From the NCBI RefSeq assembly GCF_007004645.1, contig NZ_ML660019.1, positions 1,660,671-1,724,670 on the forward strand: a stretch of 64,000 nt of DNA. The letters are read 5' to 3'. The position numbers and the translations under genes are program-made. The notes under the pieces are model-generated. The model saw nothing but the letters and a program-made list of their open reading frames with translations, ran no database searches and was not told the origin of the DNA. How positions within the stretch are numbered: the stretch's first letter is position 1; every line of letters starts with the position of its first letter. Source of the stretch: Aliiroseovarius halocynthiae (lineage in GTDB: Bacteria > Pseudomonadota > Alphaproteobacteria > Rhodobacterales > Rhodobacteraceae). This document shows, one piece after another, positions 34,884-44,463 of this stretch.

Positions 34884-35582
34884 TCAATCCTCGAACAGTT
34901 CTGACTGGCCTTCCGGGCTTTCGTCGTCTTCGTCGCTGCTGGGTCCGGGCATCGCACCGGGTGGGGGCCGGCTTTCCAACAGACCGGCCGAGCGCAGCTC
35001 TTTCAGTCCCGGCAGATCGCGTGCGCTTTCAAGTCCGAAATGATCAAGGAACCCAGGCGTGACCACGAAGGTCACGGGACGGCCGGGCGTCATTCGACGG
35101 CGACCAAAGCGGATCCATTCCATTTCGATCAGTTGATCAATGGTGCCACGGCTGACAGAGACGCCGCGAATCTCTTCGATCTCGGCACGGGTAACGGGTT
35201 GATGATAGGCGATAATCGCCAAAGTCTCGATCGCGGCGCGGGACAGCTTTCGCTGCTCGACCGTTTCCTTCTGCATCAGATACCCAAGATCGGGAGCGGT
35301 GCGGATCGCCCATGCGTCGCCGACTTTCACGACAGTCACGCCGCGCCCTTCATAGCGTTTTCGCAGATGGACCAATGCCTCGGCAGCGTCGCATCCATGG
35401 GGCATGCGGTCTTCCAGCTCTTTCACGCTGACGGCCTCGGTCGAGGCAAAGAGGATGGCTTCGACCATCCGCTCTTGTTCGCCCATCGGGGGGGCTTCAA
35501 ACAGGCTTTCCTCGCGGGCATCTGCACCCTGTTCGTCACGGGGCCCTTCACGAGGCGTGTCACTGATTACATCATCCGTCAT
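34884..35582 (-). CDS. scpB: Segregation and condensation protein B
   Basis: 232 residues. The two winged-helix domains carry MVEAILFASTEAVSVKEL and KLSRAAIETLAIIAYHQPVTRAEIEEIRGV. It partners ScpA and Smc in chromosome condensation. I chose the ATG at 35582, overlapping scpA by 11 bases. The C-terminal tail is acidic and low in complexity. Confidence 0.95.
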   Translation of the reverse strand: MTDDVISDTPREGPRDEQGADAREESLFEAPPMGEQERMVEAILFASTEAVSVKELEDRMPHGCDAAEALVHLRKRYEGRGVTVVKVGDAWAIRTAPDLGYLMQKETVEQRKLSRAAIETLAIIAYHQPVTRAEIEEIRGVSVSRGTIDQLIEMEWIRFGRRRMTPGRPVTFVVTPGFLDHFGLESARDLPGLKELRSAGLLESRPPPGAMPGPSSDEDDESPEGQSELFED

Positions 35583-36366
35583 TCGATTTCCTGCGGATTT
35601 GAATGGGCGAGAACGTATCGCCCTGTCTAAGTTCAAGTTCGCCCCGTTTGGCCATTTCCAGCGTTGCGGCGAAATTTGCAGCCATGGCCGAACGGCGCTT
35701 GGCGGGTTCAACCTGCCACCCTTCGGGCAGGTACGAGGTCAGTTCAGTCCAGTCGCCCGCATAGTTGATCAGCCCACGCATCCGTTCCAGTGCCTGCTCC
35801 ATCGTCATCAGCGCGTCGCGGTCCATGACAAAGGGGCGGAATTCATCCTTGGTGCGGATGCGCGCATAGCCTTGCATCAGATCAAGCAGCGTCGCGGTAT
35901 AGGTGACGCGGCGCACGCGGGTCACGTCCTCGGGTACGCCACGGGCAAAGAAGTCGCGCCCCAACTGGTCACGGGCCATCAGCTTGGCGGCGGCATCGCG
36001 CATGCCCTGCAAACGTTCCAGCTGGAAAGCAAGGTGTGCGGCCAGCTCTTCCCCCGATGGGCCTTCTTCGGTGGGATCGGGTGGCAGCAGCAAACGTGAT
36101 TTCAGGAAAGCAAGCCACGCCGCCATCACAAGGTAATCCGCAGCCAGCTCGATCCGCAGGTGACGCGCACGTTCCACGAATGCAAGATATTGCACCGACA
36201 GATCCAGCACCGAGATCTTGCGCAGATCCACCTTTTGCGTCCGTGACAACGTCAAAAGAAGATCGAGCGGGCCTTCAAACCCCTCGACATCGACGATCAG
36301 CGCCTCGGCGGCCAACCGCTCGGACACGGACATCTTGTCTTCCTGAAACGCGTCAGTCTCGCTCAT
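35572..36366 (-). CDS. scpA: Segregation and condensation protein A
   Basis: 264 residues. VEGFEGPLDLLLTLSRTQKVDL is the kleisin N-terminus, followed by LAADYLVMAAWLAFLKSRLLL and a C-terminal winged helix. It bridges the Smc heads with ScpB. The ATG at 36366 overlaps the nagZ stop by 14 bases. Confidence 0.95.
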   Translation of the reverse strand: MSETDAFQEDKMSVSERLAAEALIVDVEGFEGPLDLLLTLSRTQKVDLRKISVLDLSVQYLAFVERARHLRIELAADYLVMAAWLAFLKSRLLLPPDPTEEGPSGEELAAHLAFQLERLQGMRDAAAKLMARDQLGRDFFARGVPEDVTRVRRVTYTATLLDLMQGYARIRTKDEFRPFVMDRDALMTMEQALERMRGLINYAGDWTELTSYLPEGWQVEPAKRRSAMAANFAATLEMAKRGELELRQGDTFSPIQIRRKSNDG

Positions 36367-37384
36367 CACCTGCCTGTGCTGCTGTTTCACCAGTCATCAG
36401 GCTTTGAAATTCAGCGTCTAGGGCGTCAATGTCAATGGAAAGGGGCGGTTTGCGCCAGGAAAGCGCGGCATCGGCGCGTGAAAGCGCTTCGCCTAAAAGA
36501 TCGCCGCAGGCCTCGGCGACCTCTTCCATCTGCTCCAGCACACCATTGCAGTGCAAAACAATGTCACACCCGGCGCGAAGTGCGGCACGGGATCGCACGG
36601 ACAAAGCACCCGACAGCGCCTGCATCGAGATATCATCCGTCATTAACAGCCCACCAAAGCCGATCTTGCCCCGGATCAGGGCGATCATCTCGGGGCTTTG
36701 TGTGGCAGGGTGGTCAGGATCAATGTCGTCAAAAACGATATGTGCGGACATGCCAAGGGGCAGTCCAGCAAGCGGCTCGAACGCCATGAAGTCGGTCCAG
36801 CCCAACTCCTTGGCTTTGGTTTTGACGCGCGGAAGTTCCAGATGGCTGTCCAACGTTGACCGACCATGCCCCGGGATGTGTTTCACCACGGGCAGCACAC
36901 CGCCATCCAACAGCCCCTGCGCCACGCTGGCGGCACGCTCGGCCACTTTGACCACGTCTTCGCCATAACAACGATTTCGCAAAATGGGATGCGTGTCGGC
37001 GCTGGTAATATCAGCCAAGGGTGCGCAATTCCCATCGATGCCAACCGCCAAAAGCTCGTCCGCGATCAGGCGATAGCGGATATACAAACTGCGGACCGAT
37101 CCCTTGGGATTCAGCTTCACCTGATCCAGCGCAGGCAACCATTCGCGCCAGTGAGGGGCCCCCATCCGCGCCACACGCCCGCCTTCTTGGTCAATAAAGA
37201 TTGGGACGTTTCGACCAACAGCACCGCGCAATTCGCTGGTCAGGGCGCGCAACTGCTGGGGCGTGTCCACGTTGCGCGCAAACAGAATAAATCCCCAAGG
37301 CTGCGCACGTTCGAAAAAATCCCGCTCGGCGCGCGAAAGCGCGGTGCCGTCGCAGCCCAGGATATATGCGCCAATGCGGGACAT
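36353..37384 (-). CDS. nagZ: Beta-N-acetylhexosaminidase NagZ (GH3)
   Basis: 343 residues. The motifs are FIDQEGGRVARM, KHIPGHGRSTLDSH (catalytic His of the GHG loop) and MTDDISMQAL (nucleophile Asp). It removes N-acetylglucosamine from muropeptides in cytosolic cell-wall recycling. It precedes scpA by overlap and follows the SPOR gene by 3 bases, an order common in alphaproteobacteria. Confidence 0.95.
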   Translation of the reverse strand: MSRIGAYILGCDGTALSRAERDFFERAQPWGFILFARNVDTPQQLRALTSELRGAVGRNVPIFIDQEGGRVARMGAPHWREWLPALDQVKLNPKGSVRSLYIRYRLIADELLAVGIDGNCAPLADITSADTHPILRNRCYGEDVVKVAERAASVAQGLLDGGVLPVVKHIPGHGRSTLDSHLELPRVKTKAKELGWTDFMAFEPLAGLPLGMSAHIVFDDIDPDHPATQSPEMIALIRGKIGFGGLLMTDDISMQALSGALSVRSRAALRAGCDIVLHCNGVLEQMEEVAEACGDLLGEALSRADAALSWRKPPLSIDIDALDAEFQSLMTGETAAQAGDERD

Positions 37385-37387
37385 GAT

Positions 37388-38548
37388 TTACCGCGTAGCG
37401 ACCGGGATGCAGGCCGCTTTGGCCGCCATCAACACGGAACAGAAGCGACGCGAATCCGCCAGATCAGCAAAGCCCATCGCACGCAAACGATAGAACGTCT
37501 TGCCACCAGTCTGCGCCTTTTCGATCACGCGGGATTTGCCGCCCATATAGTCTTCGAAACGCGCGGCCAGAACACTCCATTGTTGGCGTGCGACCTCGGG
37601 GCTGTCATATGCCCCCAGCTGCACCAAACGGGTGCCTGAAGGCAAAGTAGACGGGTCGACATCCAAAGTGGGCGCTGAGGTGGAAGGCGCTGGGGTGGAC
37701 AGTTTGGTATTCAACCCGGCGGGGCGGTGGGCTGGTCGAAGCGACGTGCTGACTCCGGGCAATGACGCCGGAACAATCTTGATACCTGCCGCATCAGCCG
37801 CAGCGGGAGCAGGGTCGACCGCAGGAGAAAGGGGCGTGGACGCGATGGAAGCAACCCGCTCGCCCGGTTGTTCGGCACCAGTCGCAGCCAAAGGCGCTAC
37901 ATCTGCCGCGATCTGCTCGGCGATGGACAGCGCCGCAGCAACGGGATCAAGTTCTCTACTCGGGTCCTGCACATAGGCTTGAATGGCTACAGCTGGCATT
38001 GTTTGATCTGTATCAGCACGAGCCACGTCAGCGACCAGGGCTTCGTCGCCGGTCAGTGACGCAGGCTCGGGCGCAAGGACCAGACGATCCGCCGGCGCCG
38101 ATGCCTCACCTTCTGCTTGCACAGCGTTGACAGCTAGCCCCTGATGGTCGGCCGATTGTCCACCCGGATTATCTGGCTGCACACGCATCGGGCCTTCCAG
38201 CGCACGCACGACCGGAATGCCAGTTACATCGCGAACCGCCAATTTATAACCCCACACGGCAAGACCAACGATTAGGGTCAAAGACACAGCTGCGCCTGCA
38301 TAGTTCAGAAACCCAGCAGCTCCGCGTCCACTCGGCGCGGTTGGCGTGGCATAGGCGTGGTGACCATGCTCATCCTGATATTCATATGAATGGGTCTGCA
38401 TCGGCGCTGGTTGAGGTGCCGGGCCACCATGCGCGGGATGTACGTAAGCAGACCCGCTTGCAGGTGCCGCCACGGGACGATGCCCATAGTTTGGTTGATT
38501 TTGATACGCCGGATTCGGGGCGCCATGCCCCCAATTTGCTTCTGCCAT
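37388..38548 (-). CDS. SPOR domain membrane protein
   Basis: 386 residues. A Pro/His/Tyr-rich cytosolic N-terminus (1-80) is followed by a single membrane segment (YAGAAVSLTLIVGLAVWGY, near 83-101), a long Ala/Pro/Asp-rich periplasmic linker and a C-terminal SPOR fold (about 310-385: GTRLVQLGAYDSPEVARQQW). SPOR domains bind denuded septal peptidoglycan, so a cell-division role is likely. It is co-directional with argS and nagZ. Confidence 0.88.
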   Translation of the reverse strand: MAEANWGHGAPNPAYQNQPNYGHRPVAAPASGSAYVHPAHGGPAPQPAPMQTHSYEYQDEHGHHAYATPTAPSGRGAAGFLNYAGAAVSLTLIVGLAVWGYKLAVRDVTGIPVVRALEGPMRVQPDNPGGQSADHQGLAVNAVQAEGEASAPADRLVLAPEPASLTGDEALVADVARADTDQTMPAVAIQAYVQDPSRELDPVAAALSIAEQIAADVAPLAATGAEQPGERVASIASTPLSPAVDPAPAAADAAGIKIVPASLPGVSTSLRPAHRPAGLNTKLSTPAPSTSAPTLDVDPSTLPSGTRLVQLGAYDSPEVARQQWSVLAARFEDYMGGKSRVIEKAQTGGKTFYRLRAMGFADLADSRRFCSVLMAAKAACIPVATR

Positions 38549-38648
38549 CTTGCCTCACACCCGGATTTCAGGGGCTTGGCCTTATGGCTCTTTCCACACC
38601 CTGCGCCGGTCAAACTGCTCTACTCGTACTCGACCGGGGCGCATTTTG

Positions 38649-40370
38649 TCAGCGCATTTCCTCGGCCGGAGTTACGCCCAAAATACCCAATCCCGACGAA
38701 ATGACAACGGCCACTGCACGCGGTAGGGCAATTTTTGCCGCCGATGAGTCATTCTTGCCATCCTGAAGGAAGCGCAGCTCGGGCTTGTCGTTGCCGCGGT
38801 TCCACAGCGCATGGAATTCCGAGGCCAGCTCGTACAGATAGAACGCGATCCGGTGCGGTTCGTGGGTCCGTGCGGCGATTTCGACCAAACGCGGCCATTC
38901 GGCCAGTTTCTTGGCGACCGCCAGCTCGGCTTCGTCTTGCAGATTTGGCGTGTCAGTCAGGGTCACGCCCTGCTCGTCCGCCTTCCTCAGAACCGAGCGC
39001 ACACGCGCATGGGCGTATTGCACATAGAAGACCGGGTTGTCCTTGGATTGCTCCAGCACCTTATCGAAATCGAAATCCAGCGGCGCATCGTTCTTCCGTG
39101 TCAGCATCACGAAACGGGTTACGTCTGCCCCCACCTGCTCGACCACATCGCGCAAGGTCACAAAGGTCCCTGCCCGCTTGGACATCTTGAACGGTGCACC
39201 GTTTTTATAGAGCTTCACCAGCTGGGTCAGCTTGATATCCAGCGGCACCTTACCGTCGGAAAGCGCCGACACAGCCGCCTTCATCCGCTTCACATAGCCA
39301 CCGTGATCAGCGCCAAACACGTCGATCAGCGCGTCAAAGCCGCGCTCGACCTTATCGAAGTGATACGCAATATCCGGTGCGAAATAGGTCCAGCTGCCGT
39401 CCGACTTTTTCACCGGGCGGTCGACATCATCCCCATGCTCGGTCGACTTGAACAGGGTCTGCTCGCGCGGCTCCCAATCCTCGGGCTTTTTGCCTTTGGG
39501 CGGCTCAAGCACGCCCTCATAGATCAGGCCTTTGCCCTCAAGCGTTGCGATCGCGCCTTCAATCCGGCCCGTGCCATACAGCGATTTTTCCGAATAGAAG
39601 ACATCCATCTTCACACCCAACATGGCCAGATCTTCCCGGATCAGGTCCATCATGGCTTCGGTGGCGTATTCGCGGATCTCGACCAGCCAATCGGCTTCGG
39701 GTTTACCGACATAGGCGTCGCCCACCTTGGCCTTCAGCGCCTCGCCCAACGGGATCAAATAGTCGCCTGGATAGGTGCCGTCTTCAAATGCGACCTCTTG
39801 GCCATGTGCTTCGAGATACCGCAGGTAAACAGACCGTGCCAACACGTCGACCTGTGCGCCACCATCGTTGATATAGTATTCGCGGGTTACATCGTGACCG
39901 GCATAGTCCAACAGGCTGGCCAGCGCGTCGCCAAAGACAGCGCCCCGCGTGTGACCCACATGCAGGGGCCCCGTCGGGTTGGCCGAAACATATTCCACAT
40001 TCACTTTCTGCCCGGCGCCCATGGTCGAACGACCATAGCTGGGATCGGCCAGAACGCCTTCAACAAGTCCGGTCCAGACAGATGCGTCCAACCGCAGGTT
40101 CAGAAAGCCCGGCCCGGCAACTTCAGCCACGTCAACGCGCGCGTCTTGGGCCAGCTTCGCGGCCAGCACATCCGCGATATCGCGGGGCTTCATCTTGGCA
40201 GGTTTCGCCAAAACCATGGCCGCATTCGTCGCCATATCCCCATGCGCAGCATCGCGCGGAGGTTCGACCGCCACATTGTCAAAGTTCAGCCCCTCGGGCA
40301 AAGCGCCTTCGCTGACCATCGTGGTCAGGGCATCAATCACAAGCGCGCGAATATCGGCAAACAGGTTCAT
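38649..40370 (-). CDS. argS: Arginyl-tRNA synthetase
   Basis: 573 residues. The class I HIGH motif appears as HVGH (137-140, in [10 protein letters not shown]) and KMSKS appears as KMSKR in [13 protein letters not shown]. An N-terminal Arg-tRNA-synthetase additional domain and a C-terminal anticodon-binding DALR domain are present. A pair of 49-bp palindromes lies upstream at 40402-40517. Confidence 0.97.
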   Translation of the reverse strand: MNLFADIRALVIDALTTMVSEGALPEGLNFDNVAVEPPRDAAHGDMATNAAMVLAKPAKMKPRDIADVLAAKLAQDARVDVAEVAGPGFLNLRLDASVWTGLVEGVLADPSYGRSTMGAGQKVNVEYVSANPTGPLHVGHTRGAVFGDALASLLDYAGHDVTREYYINDGGAQVDVLARSVYLRYLEAHGQEVAFEDGTYPGDYLIPLGEALKAKVGDAYVGKPEADWLVEIREYATEAMMDLIREDLAMLGVKMDVFYSEKSLYGTGRIEGAIATLEGKGLIYEGVLEPPKGKKPEDWEPREQTLFKSTEHGDDVDRPVKKSDGSWTYFAPDIAYHFDKVERGFDALIDVFGADHGGYVKRMKAAVSALSDGKVPLDIKLTQLVKLYKNGAPFKMSKRAGTFVTLRDVVEQVGADVTRFVMLTRKNDAPLDFDFDKVLEQSKDNPVFYVQYAHARVRSVLRKADEQGVTLTDTPNLQDEAELAVAKKLAEWPRLVEIAARTHEPHRIAFYLYELASEFHALWNRGNDKPELRFLQDGKNDSSAAKIALPRAVAVVISSGLGILGVTPAEEMR

Positions 40371-40401
40371 CGGTCTGGTCCTTTTCTCTCAGGCGCACTC
40401 C

Positions 40402-40450
40402 TAAAGCGTTTCGACACACTATTAAAACACAATAGTATGGCGAAACGCCC
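40402..40450 (+). repeat. 49-bp palindromic element, copy A (plus orientation)
   Basis: It starts TAAAGCGTTTCG and ends GCGAAACGCCC. The centre forms a hairpin (ACTATT with AATAGT). It lies in the 316-bp gap between argS and the Ldh_2 gene, and nothing else was recognised in that gap. Copy B lies 18 bases further on in opposite orientation, so A and B make a 116-bp unit. Confidence 0.75.
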
Positions 40451-40468
40451 GGAACTCACCAATCTCGA

Positions 40469-40517
40469 GGGCGTTTCGAAATCAAGCTGCGGCCCAACTT
40501 GATCTCGAAACGCTTTA
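40469..40517 (-). repeat. 49-bp palindromic element, copy B (minus orientation)
   Basis: Read on the minus strand it starts TAAAGCGTTTCGAGATCAAG and ends CGAAACGCCC, with arms of 16 bp and one mismatch. The termini match copies A and C, and the total length is the same 49 bp. Confidence 0.8.
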
Positions 40518-40686
40518 TCAGCCCCGCCCCAAAGGTCAAGCGATGCGGGGTCGGAACCGGGTTACGGCACGCGTTCTTATCGAGAATTACAGGGAAGTGA
40601 TGCGCGCGGGCGCAAATGGGACGACATCCGGCCCCAAAGCCAGAACCGAGCGGGACTGCCCGCTCGGCCCGCTGTTCGGACGCGGA

Positions 40687-41694
40687 TCAGAGAATTGCGC
40701 GGATCTTTTCAAGCGTCGCAGCATTCACCGCAACACCGTCCTGTGCGGCCTGTACGCGCTTCGTACCGCGCCCGTCGCCGGGGACACGCACCCCATCCTC
40801 AGCCCGCACAGCCTCGGTCAGTGCGGCCAGTTGCTGGGCGAATGCCCCGCCCGAGGTCGCATCCGGGTCAATCGCGATGAAGAACTGGCCGGTCTTGGGC
40901 GGCCCGCCCTTGGTGCCGGAAAACGGGCTGGCATCCTTGCCAAGCGTTGCGCCGGACATGGCTGCGGCCATCATCTCGACCATCAGCGCAATCCCTACAC
41001 CCTTGTACCCGCCCGACGGCACCATCGAGCCTTTCAGGCCTGCCTCGGGATCGGTTGTCGGGTTGCCGTCAGCATCCAGAACCCAACCCTCAGGAACCGG
41101 CTTGCCCTCGCGCGCGTGTTTCATCACTTCGCTTTTGGCGATGGTCGACGCGGATTGGTCGATCAGAACCTCCGCACGCCCATCCGGGCCCGGTGCTGCG
41201 ACCGAGAACGGGTTGGTGCCTACCACAGGCTTAGCCCCGCCCGTCGGCGCAATGGACGCAGGCGCGTTGGTGAAGCCAATGGCCATCAGCCCTGCCTGCG
41301 CAAGGCGCTGCGTATGCACGCCCAGAACACCGCAGTTATACGAGTTGTTGATTGCCAGAACCGCAACGCCCTGCTCTTTCGCTGCCGGGATCAGTTTCTC
41401 AAAGCCCATATCGATGGCCGCATGCGCAAAACCCGTCGCCGCATCCACCGTCACCACCGAGGGTTTGGGCTGCGACAGAACCGGCTTTGCATTGCCATCG
41501 ACTTTGCCGCATTGCACGTGCTCGGCATAGATCGGGATATAGGCCAGACCATGCGAGGCGACGCCGTCGGCCTCGGTCATTGCGGTGGCTTTCGCCAGTG
41601 GCGCTGCGTTCTCGGGCGAGGTCCCCGCCGCAACCAGCGCGTCCTGGGCCAGCGTTTCAATCTCGGCCAATGTAAGGGTTTCAGTGGCAGTCAT
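40687..41694 (-). CDS. Ldh_2 family NAD(P)-dependent oxidoreductase (malate/L-lactate dehydrogenase-like)
   Basis: 335 residues. VASHGLAYIPIYAEHV holds the family's active-site His region, GFAHAAIDMGFE and NNSYNCGVLGVHTQRLAQAGL form the nucleotide-binding part, and GGYKGVGIALMVEMM is near the end. Members include sulfolactate, ureidoglycolate and delta-1-pyrroline-2-carboxylate enzymes; which one this is cannot be told by eye. It is flanked on both sides by paired palindromic elements (40402-40517 and 41722-41836). Confidence 0.85.
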   Translation of the reverse strand: MTATETLTLAEIETLAQDALVAAGTSPENAAPLAKATAMTEADGVASHGLAYIPIYAEHVQCGKVDGNAKPVLSQPKPSVVTVDAATGFAHAAIDMGFEKLIPAAKEQGVAVLAINNSYNCGVLGVHTQRLAQAGLMAIGFTNAPASIAPTGGAKPVVGTNPFSVAAPGPDGRAEVLIDQSASTIAKSEVMKHAREGKPVPEGWVLDADGNPTTDPEAGLKGSMVPSGGYKGVGIALMVEMMAAAMSGATLGKDASPFSGTKGGPPKTGQFFIAIDPDATSGGAFAQQLAALTEAVRAEDGVRVPGDGRGTKRVQAAQDGVAVNAATLEKIRAIL

Positions 41695-41721
41695 TTGCGA
41701 TCCCGTCTCTGTTATTTTGAT

Positions 41722-41768
41722 TAATGCGTTTCGGCTTCAACCTGAAGCAGGGAAAAGCCGCAACGCAG
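41722..41768 (+). repeat. Degenerate palindromic element, copy D (plus orientation)
   Basis: It begins TAATGCGTTTCG and contains GCGTTTCGGCTT (41726-41737) pairing with AAGCCGCAACGC (41755-41766) with one mismatch. It is about two bases shorter than the other copies. It lies 28 bases upstream of the Ldh_2 start and pairs with copy C in inverted orientation. Confidence 0.55.
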
Positions 41769-41787
41769 TGCAAGAAATCTAAGTTGC

Positions 41788-41836
41788 GGGCGTTTCACGA
41801 CAAACTTGTGTACCAAGTTTATCCCGAAACGCTTTA
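41788..41836 (-). repeat. 49-bp palindromic element, copy C (minus orientation)
   Basis: Read on the minus strand it starts TAAAGCGTTTCGGGATAAAC and ends GAAACGCCC. The inner stem is AAACTTG with CAAGTTT. Its first three bases are the TAA stop codon of the DUF3726 gene. Confidence 0.8.
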
Positions 41837-42481
41837 ATCGTTGTCGTTCAGGCCAGCCCCGGCCCCAAGCAGGCGTGACGCTTCCGTGGCGGGCGCATAG
41901 GTACGATGCGCAAACGCGCCCAGACGGTCCCAACAGGCGTCGGTGACATTCGCCCGCATGACCGGTTTCGTCGGTGCCATCATCTGCGCCGGTGCAGAAC
42001 AGCGCACCTCGGATGTATGTGTGGTCAGAACGCCCTCTTTCGCGCCTTGAACGCAAAGCTGCTTGCCGTCCGTGGTCAGACACACATCATTCCATTCGAC
42101 CGCAACGGGCTGGCCCAAACGAAGCGCCGCGCCCGAAGCGAAGGGGACTATCAGCAACGGCTGACTGACCTCGGCAATGGTGATGGCCTGACCGTCCAGC
42201 ATGCGCACGGCGCAATCCGACATGGCAGCGCCGGCGATCAGTGGGCTCATCCGTCCGGCAGGCGCACGCCACAGGCCGTCCAGAGAGGTGGGCGAGAAAT
42301 CGATGGCTGGCAGCCGGTCATTCAACTCTAGAAGATCCGCCAGCAGATCCGGTCCCGGATAGCCATAGCCTGCCAACCAACGGGTGCCCTTCGCGGCTTC
42401 CTCGGCCAGCCCCCATGACAGGCCCGCCCCACGCGCGGCCCGTTTGCTCATGGCTTCGATTTCGTTCAGCGAGTGGCTCAT
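41834..42481 (-). CDS. DUF3726 family protein
   Basis: 215 residues. I recall this sequence type (SLNEIEAMSKRAARGAGLSWGLAEEAAKG near the N-terminus) as DUF3726, found in roseobacter catabolic clusters beside Ldh_2 and M19 genes. There is no known catalytic motif, signal or membrane segment. The stop codon is the first triplet of palindromic copy C. The start lies 3 bases after the 568-residue gene. Confidence 0.65.
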   Translation of the reverse strand: MSHSLNEIEAMSKRAARGAGLSWGLAEEAAKGTRWLAGYGYPGPDLLADLLELNDRLPAIDFSPTSLDGLWRAPAGRMSPLIAGAAMSDCAVRMLDGQAITIAEVSQPLLIVPFASGAALRLGQPVAVEWNDVCLTTDGKQLCVQGAKEGVLTTHTSEVRCSAPAQMMAPTKPVMRANVTDACWDRLGAFAHRTYAPATEASRLLGAGAGLNDND

Positions 42482-42484
42482 GAA

Positions 42485-44191
42485 TTAGACCTCTTTGCCG
42501 TCAGGATAGACCCAGAGATCCGCATCGCGCGATTGGATCTCTTCCGGGAATGGCGCGTTTCCATACATGCAAATTCGAACCCAGCGATCCGAGCGCGGGT
42601 CGAAATGGACAGCGCCAAAGAAGGCCAGCTTGCAGCGCAGCATGTCGATAGGCAGCACATCTTTCGAGATCGTGTTGTCGCGGATTTCCGCATAAGGCGC
42701 ACGTCCAACAATCTGGGCGCGGCGCACAATGTGGCGATACTCGGGATGACGCAGCAGGAACTCGGCGACCGAAGTCTCTTTCGGCCAATGGGCAAGCGCC
42801 TGATTCAGGGTTGCCGCGTCCAATCCGGGCGCAAGCGGCTGTTCGTAATCCTCGATCGGCTCCTCAAAACGCTCGCCAAGACGCGGCTCAAGCTTCTCTT
42901 CCGAAACATACCACGCGCGCGCTTTGTTATCGGGCTGCTTCCAGTCGGTCGTGACCGCCCACCCATAGGCATCTTGCAGGATCTCGCTGAGCTTGCCCAA
43001 AGTCATCGCACCGGCGATGCGGAATGTCGGAGTGTTATCCGCCGCCATGTGATCCGCCAGATCATCCACCAGCGCGCCGTAAGGTTCAAGGATCAGCGAG
43101 GCGAGGCATTCCTGCGCATCAACGCCCAGATGTGTCTCGGCCCATGTATACAGGCGGTTCCACGGATAGTCCGCTGAAAGGTCGGCGGTCGTGATGTGGT
43201 TTTCCAGCGCATCAAGATCAGCTTTCAACGCGGCAAGCTTCTTTACCTGAATGGGATGTTCGGAATGCCAATGCCCGACCGAGTGCAGGCTGCGATCGAA
43301 AACATCCCGGAAAACGGCGACCTCGTCCGCGCTGGCGGTTTCGACACTGCGCACACGGGCAATCGCGGTTTCGCGCGCGGCAACCCAGTTGTTGAACAGC
43401 ACCGGATGGTTCAGCAGGAAAGGCGCCATACCCAGCCCCGTCGAATTCCCGATCCCCATCGAGCGGGCGATCTCGGGATCCAGCTTGGCTGCCGTTTTGC
43501 CATCGCCCGCCGCACGCTGGTTGGCCATATGCTGAACAAGATCGCGCACAAAGGCACGGGTCAGGAAGACGGACAGCATCTCGACCTGGAACGGGGTTGC
43601 GAATTCGGCGCGATCCGCGATCATCTCGCGATCCGCAGCACCCAATTTGCCCGATCCGTAGACGGCGGTTGTGCGCATAAGATAGCCAACCGCATCGATT
43701 TTTTCAGGATCCGGTTGCTGGCCCTTTGCCAGAGACGAGACCACATGCTCCCACAGACGAACAGACCGGTTCGCACGTGACACCGACAGCTCGGACCCTG
43801 TGACGCGGCCTGCCTCTTGAAGGGGAATATTCTTAGAAAGGCGCGCGATATCATCGGGCGTGGGCACTCCGTCAAACAGGGTGAATGTGCAGTCCCACGC
43901 TTCGGCAATCACGCGGTCAGAGCGCATGTCAGCCGGCAGGTCATGGGCAAAGGCGACAAGCGAATAAGTGCGATCTGGGGTGTGAGTAGACAACACCGCA
44001 TGCCCGACACCCTTCGCATCAATGTCGAACACCGGACGGTCAAATGTCCAGCCTTCGCGCGCTATCCGGCGCGTCAGAATGCGCATGAAAGACAGGCGAG
44101 ACTGATGCAATGATCCAAGGCGCGCAAGGCGCATCACTTGCGCGGGATCGCGCAGAGGGACCGTTGTGGAGTGCGTTGCCGCTGTGTTCAT
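42485..44191 (-). CDS. Conserved 568-residue protein of the dipeptidase/betaine-type cluster
   Basis: 568 residues from an ATG at 44191 with GGAGGA upstream; a longer frame begins at 44302. It is largely helical, has no signal peptide or membrane segment and shows no motif I recognise. I associate it by context with the uncharacterised partner of the M19 dipeptidase-like gene in Pseudomonas (PA5397 beside PA5396 in the dimethylglycine/sarcosine region), but I have not verified homology. A short 3-base gap to DUF3726 implies one transcript. Confidence 0.6.
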   Translation of the reverse strand: MNTAATHSTTVPLRDPAQVMRLARLGSLHQSRLSFMRILTRRIAREGWTFDRPVFDIDAKGVGHAVLSTHTPDRTYSLVAFAHDLPADMRSDRVIAEAWDCTFTLFDGVPTPDDIARLSKNIPLQEAGRVTGSELSVSRANRSVRLWEHVVSSLAKGQQPDPEKIDAVGYLMRTTAVYGSGKLGAADREMIADRAEFATPFQVEMLSVFLTRAFVRDLVQHMANQRAAGDGKTAAKLDPEIARSMGIGNSTGLGMAPFLLNHPVLFNNWVAARETAIARVRSVETASADEVAVFRDVFDRSLHSVGHWHSEHPIQVKKLAALKADLDALENHITTADLSADYPWNRLYTWAETHLGVDAQECLASLILEPYGALVDDLADHMAADNTPTFRIAGAMTLGKLSEILQDAYGWAVTTDWKQPDNKARAWYVSEEKLEPRLGERFEEPIEDYEQPLAPGLDAATLNQALAHWPKETSVAEFLLRHPEYRHIVRRAQIVGRAPYAEIRDNTISKDVLPIDMLRCKLAFFGAVHFDPRSDRWVRICMYGNAPFPEEIQSRDADLWVYPDGKEV

Positions 44192-44463
44192 CCTGTCCTC
44201 CTCAGAATTAGTGGCCAAGCGGATACTTCCCGGCCGATCATATTGTTCCTTGCAGCCGTTCGTCGGTGTGATGCACAGCGCGTCCCATAAGGATAACCAC
44301 ACGGTCAGCGATGCCTAGGCAACAGTAGTCGCGATAAAGCCTTTCAACTTGGGCACGCCGCTGGGTTTCTCGTCTGCTACTCCCGTAGATGCGTCTGACA
44401 TCTACCTCTCCCTAGATTTCGCCCCTCTGTTCGCTCAGGGCCAAGTCTCCGTTCTCAGGCTCT

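Noticed and set aside
38811-40502. Long plus-strand frame of 563 codons opposite argS
   Set aside because: It is the antisense shadow of argS and runs into the palindromic elements; no family resemblance.
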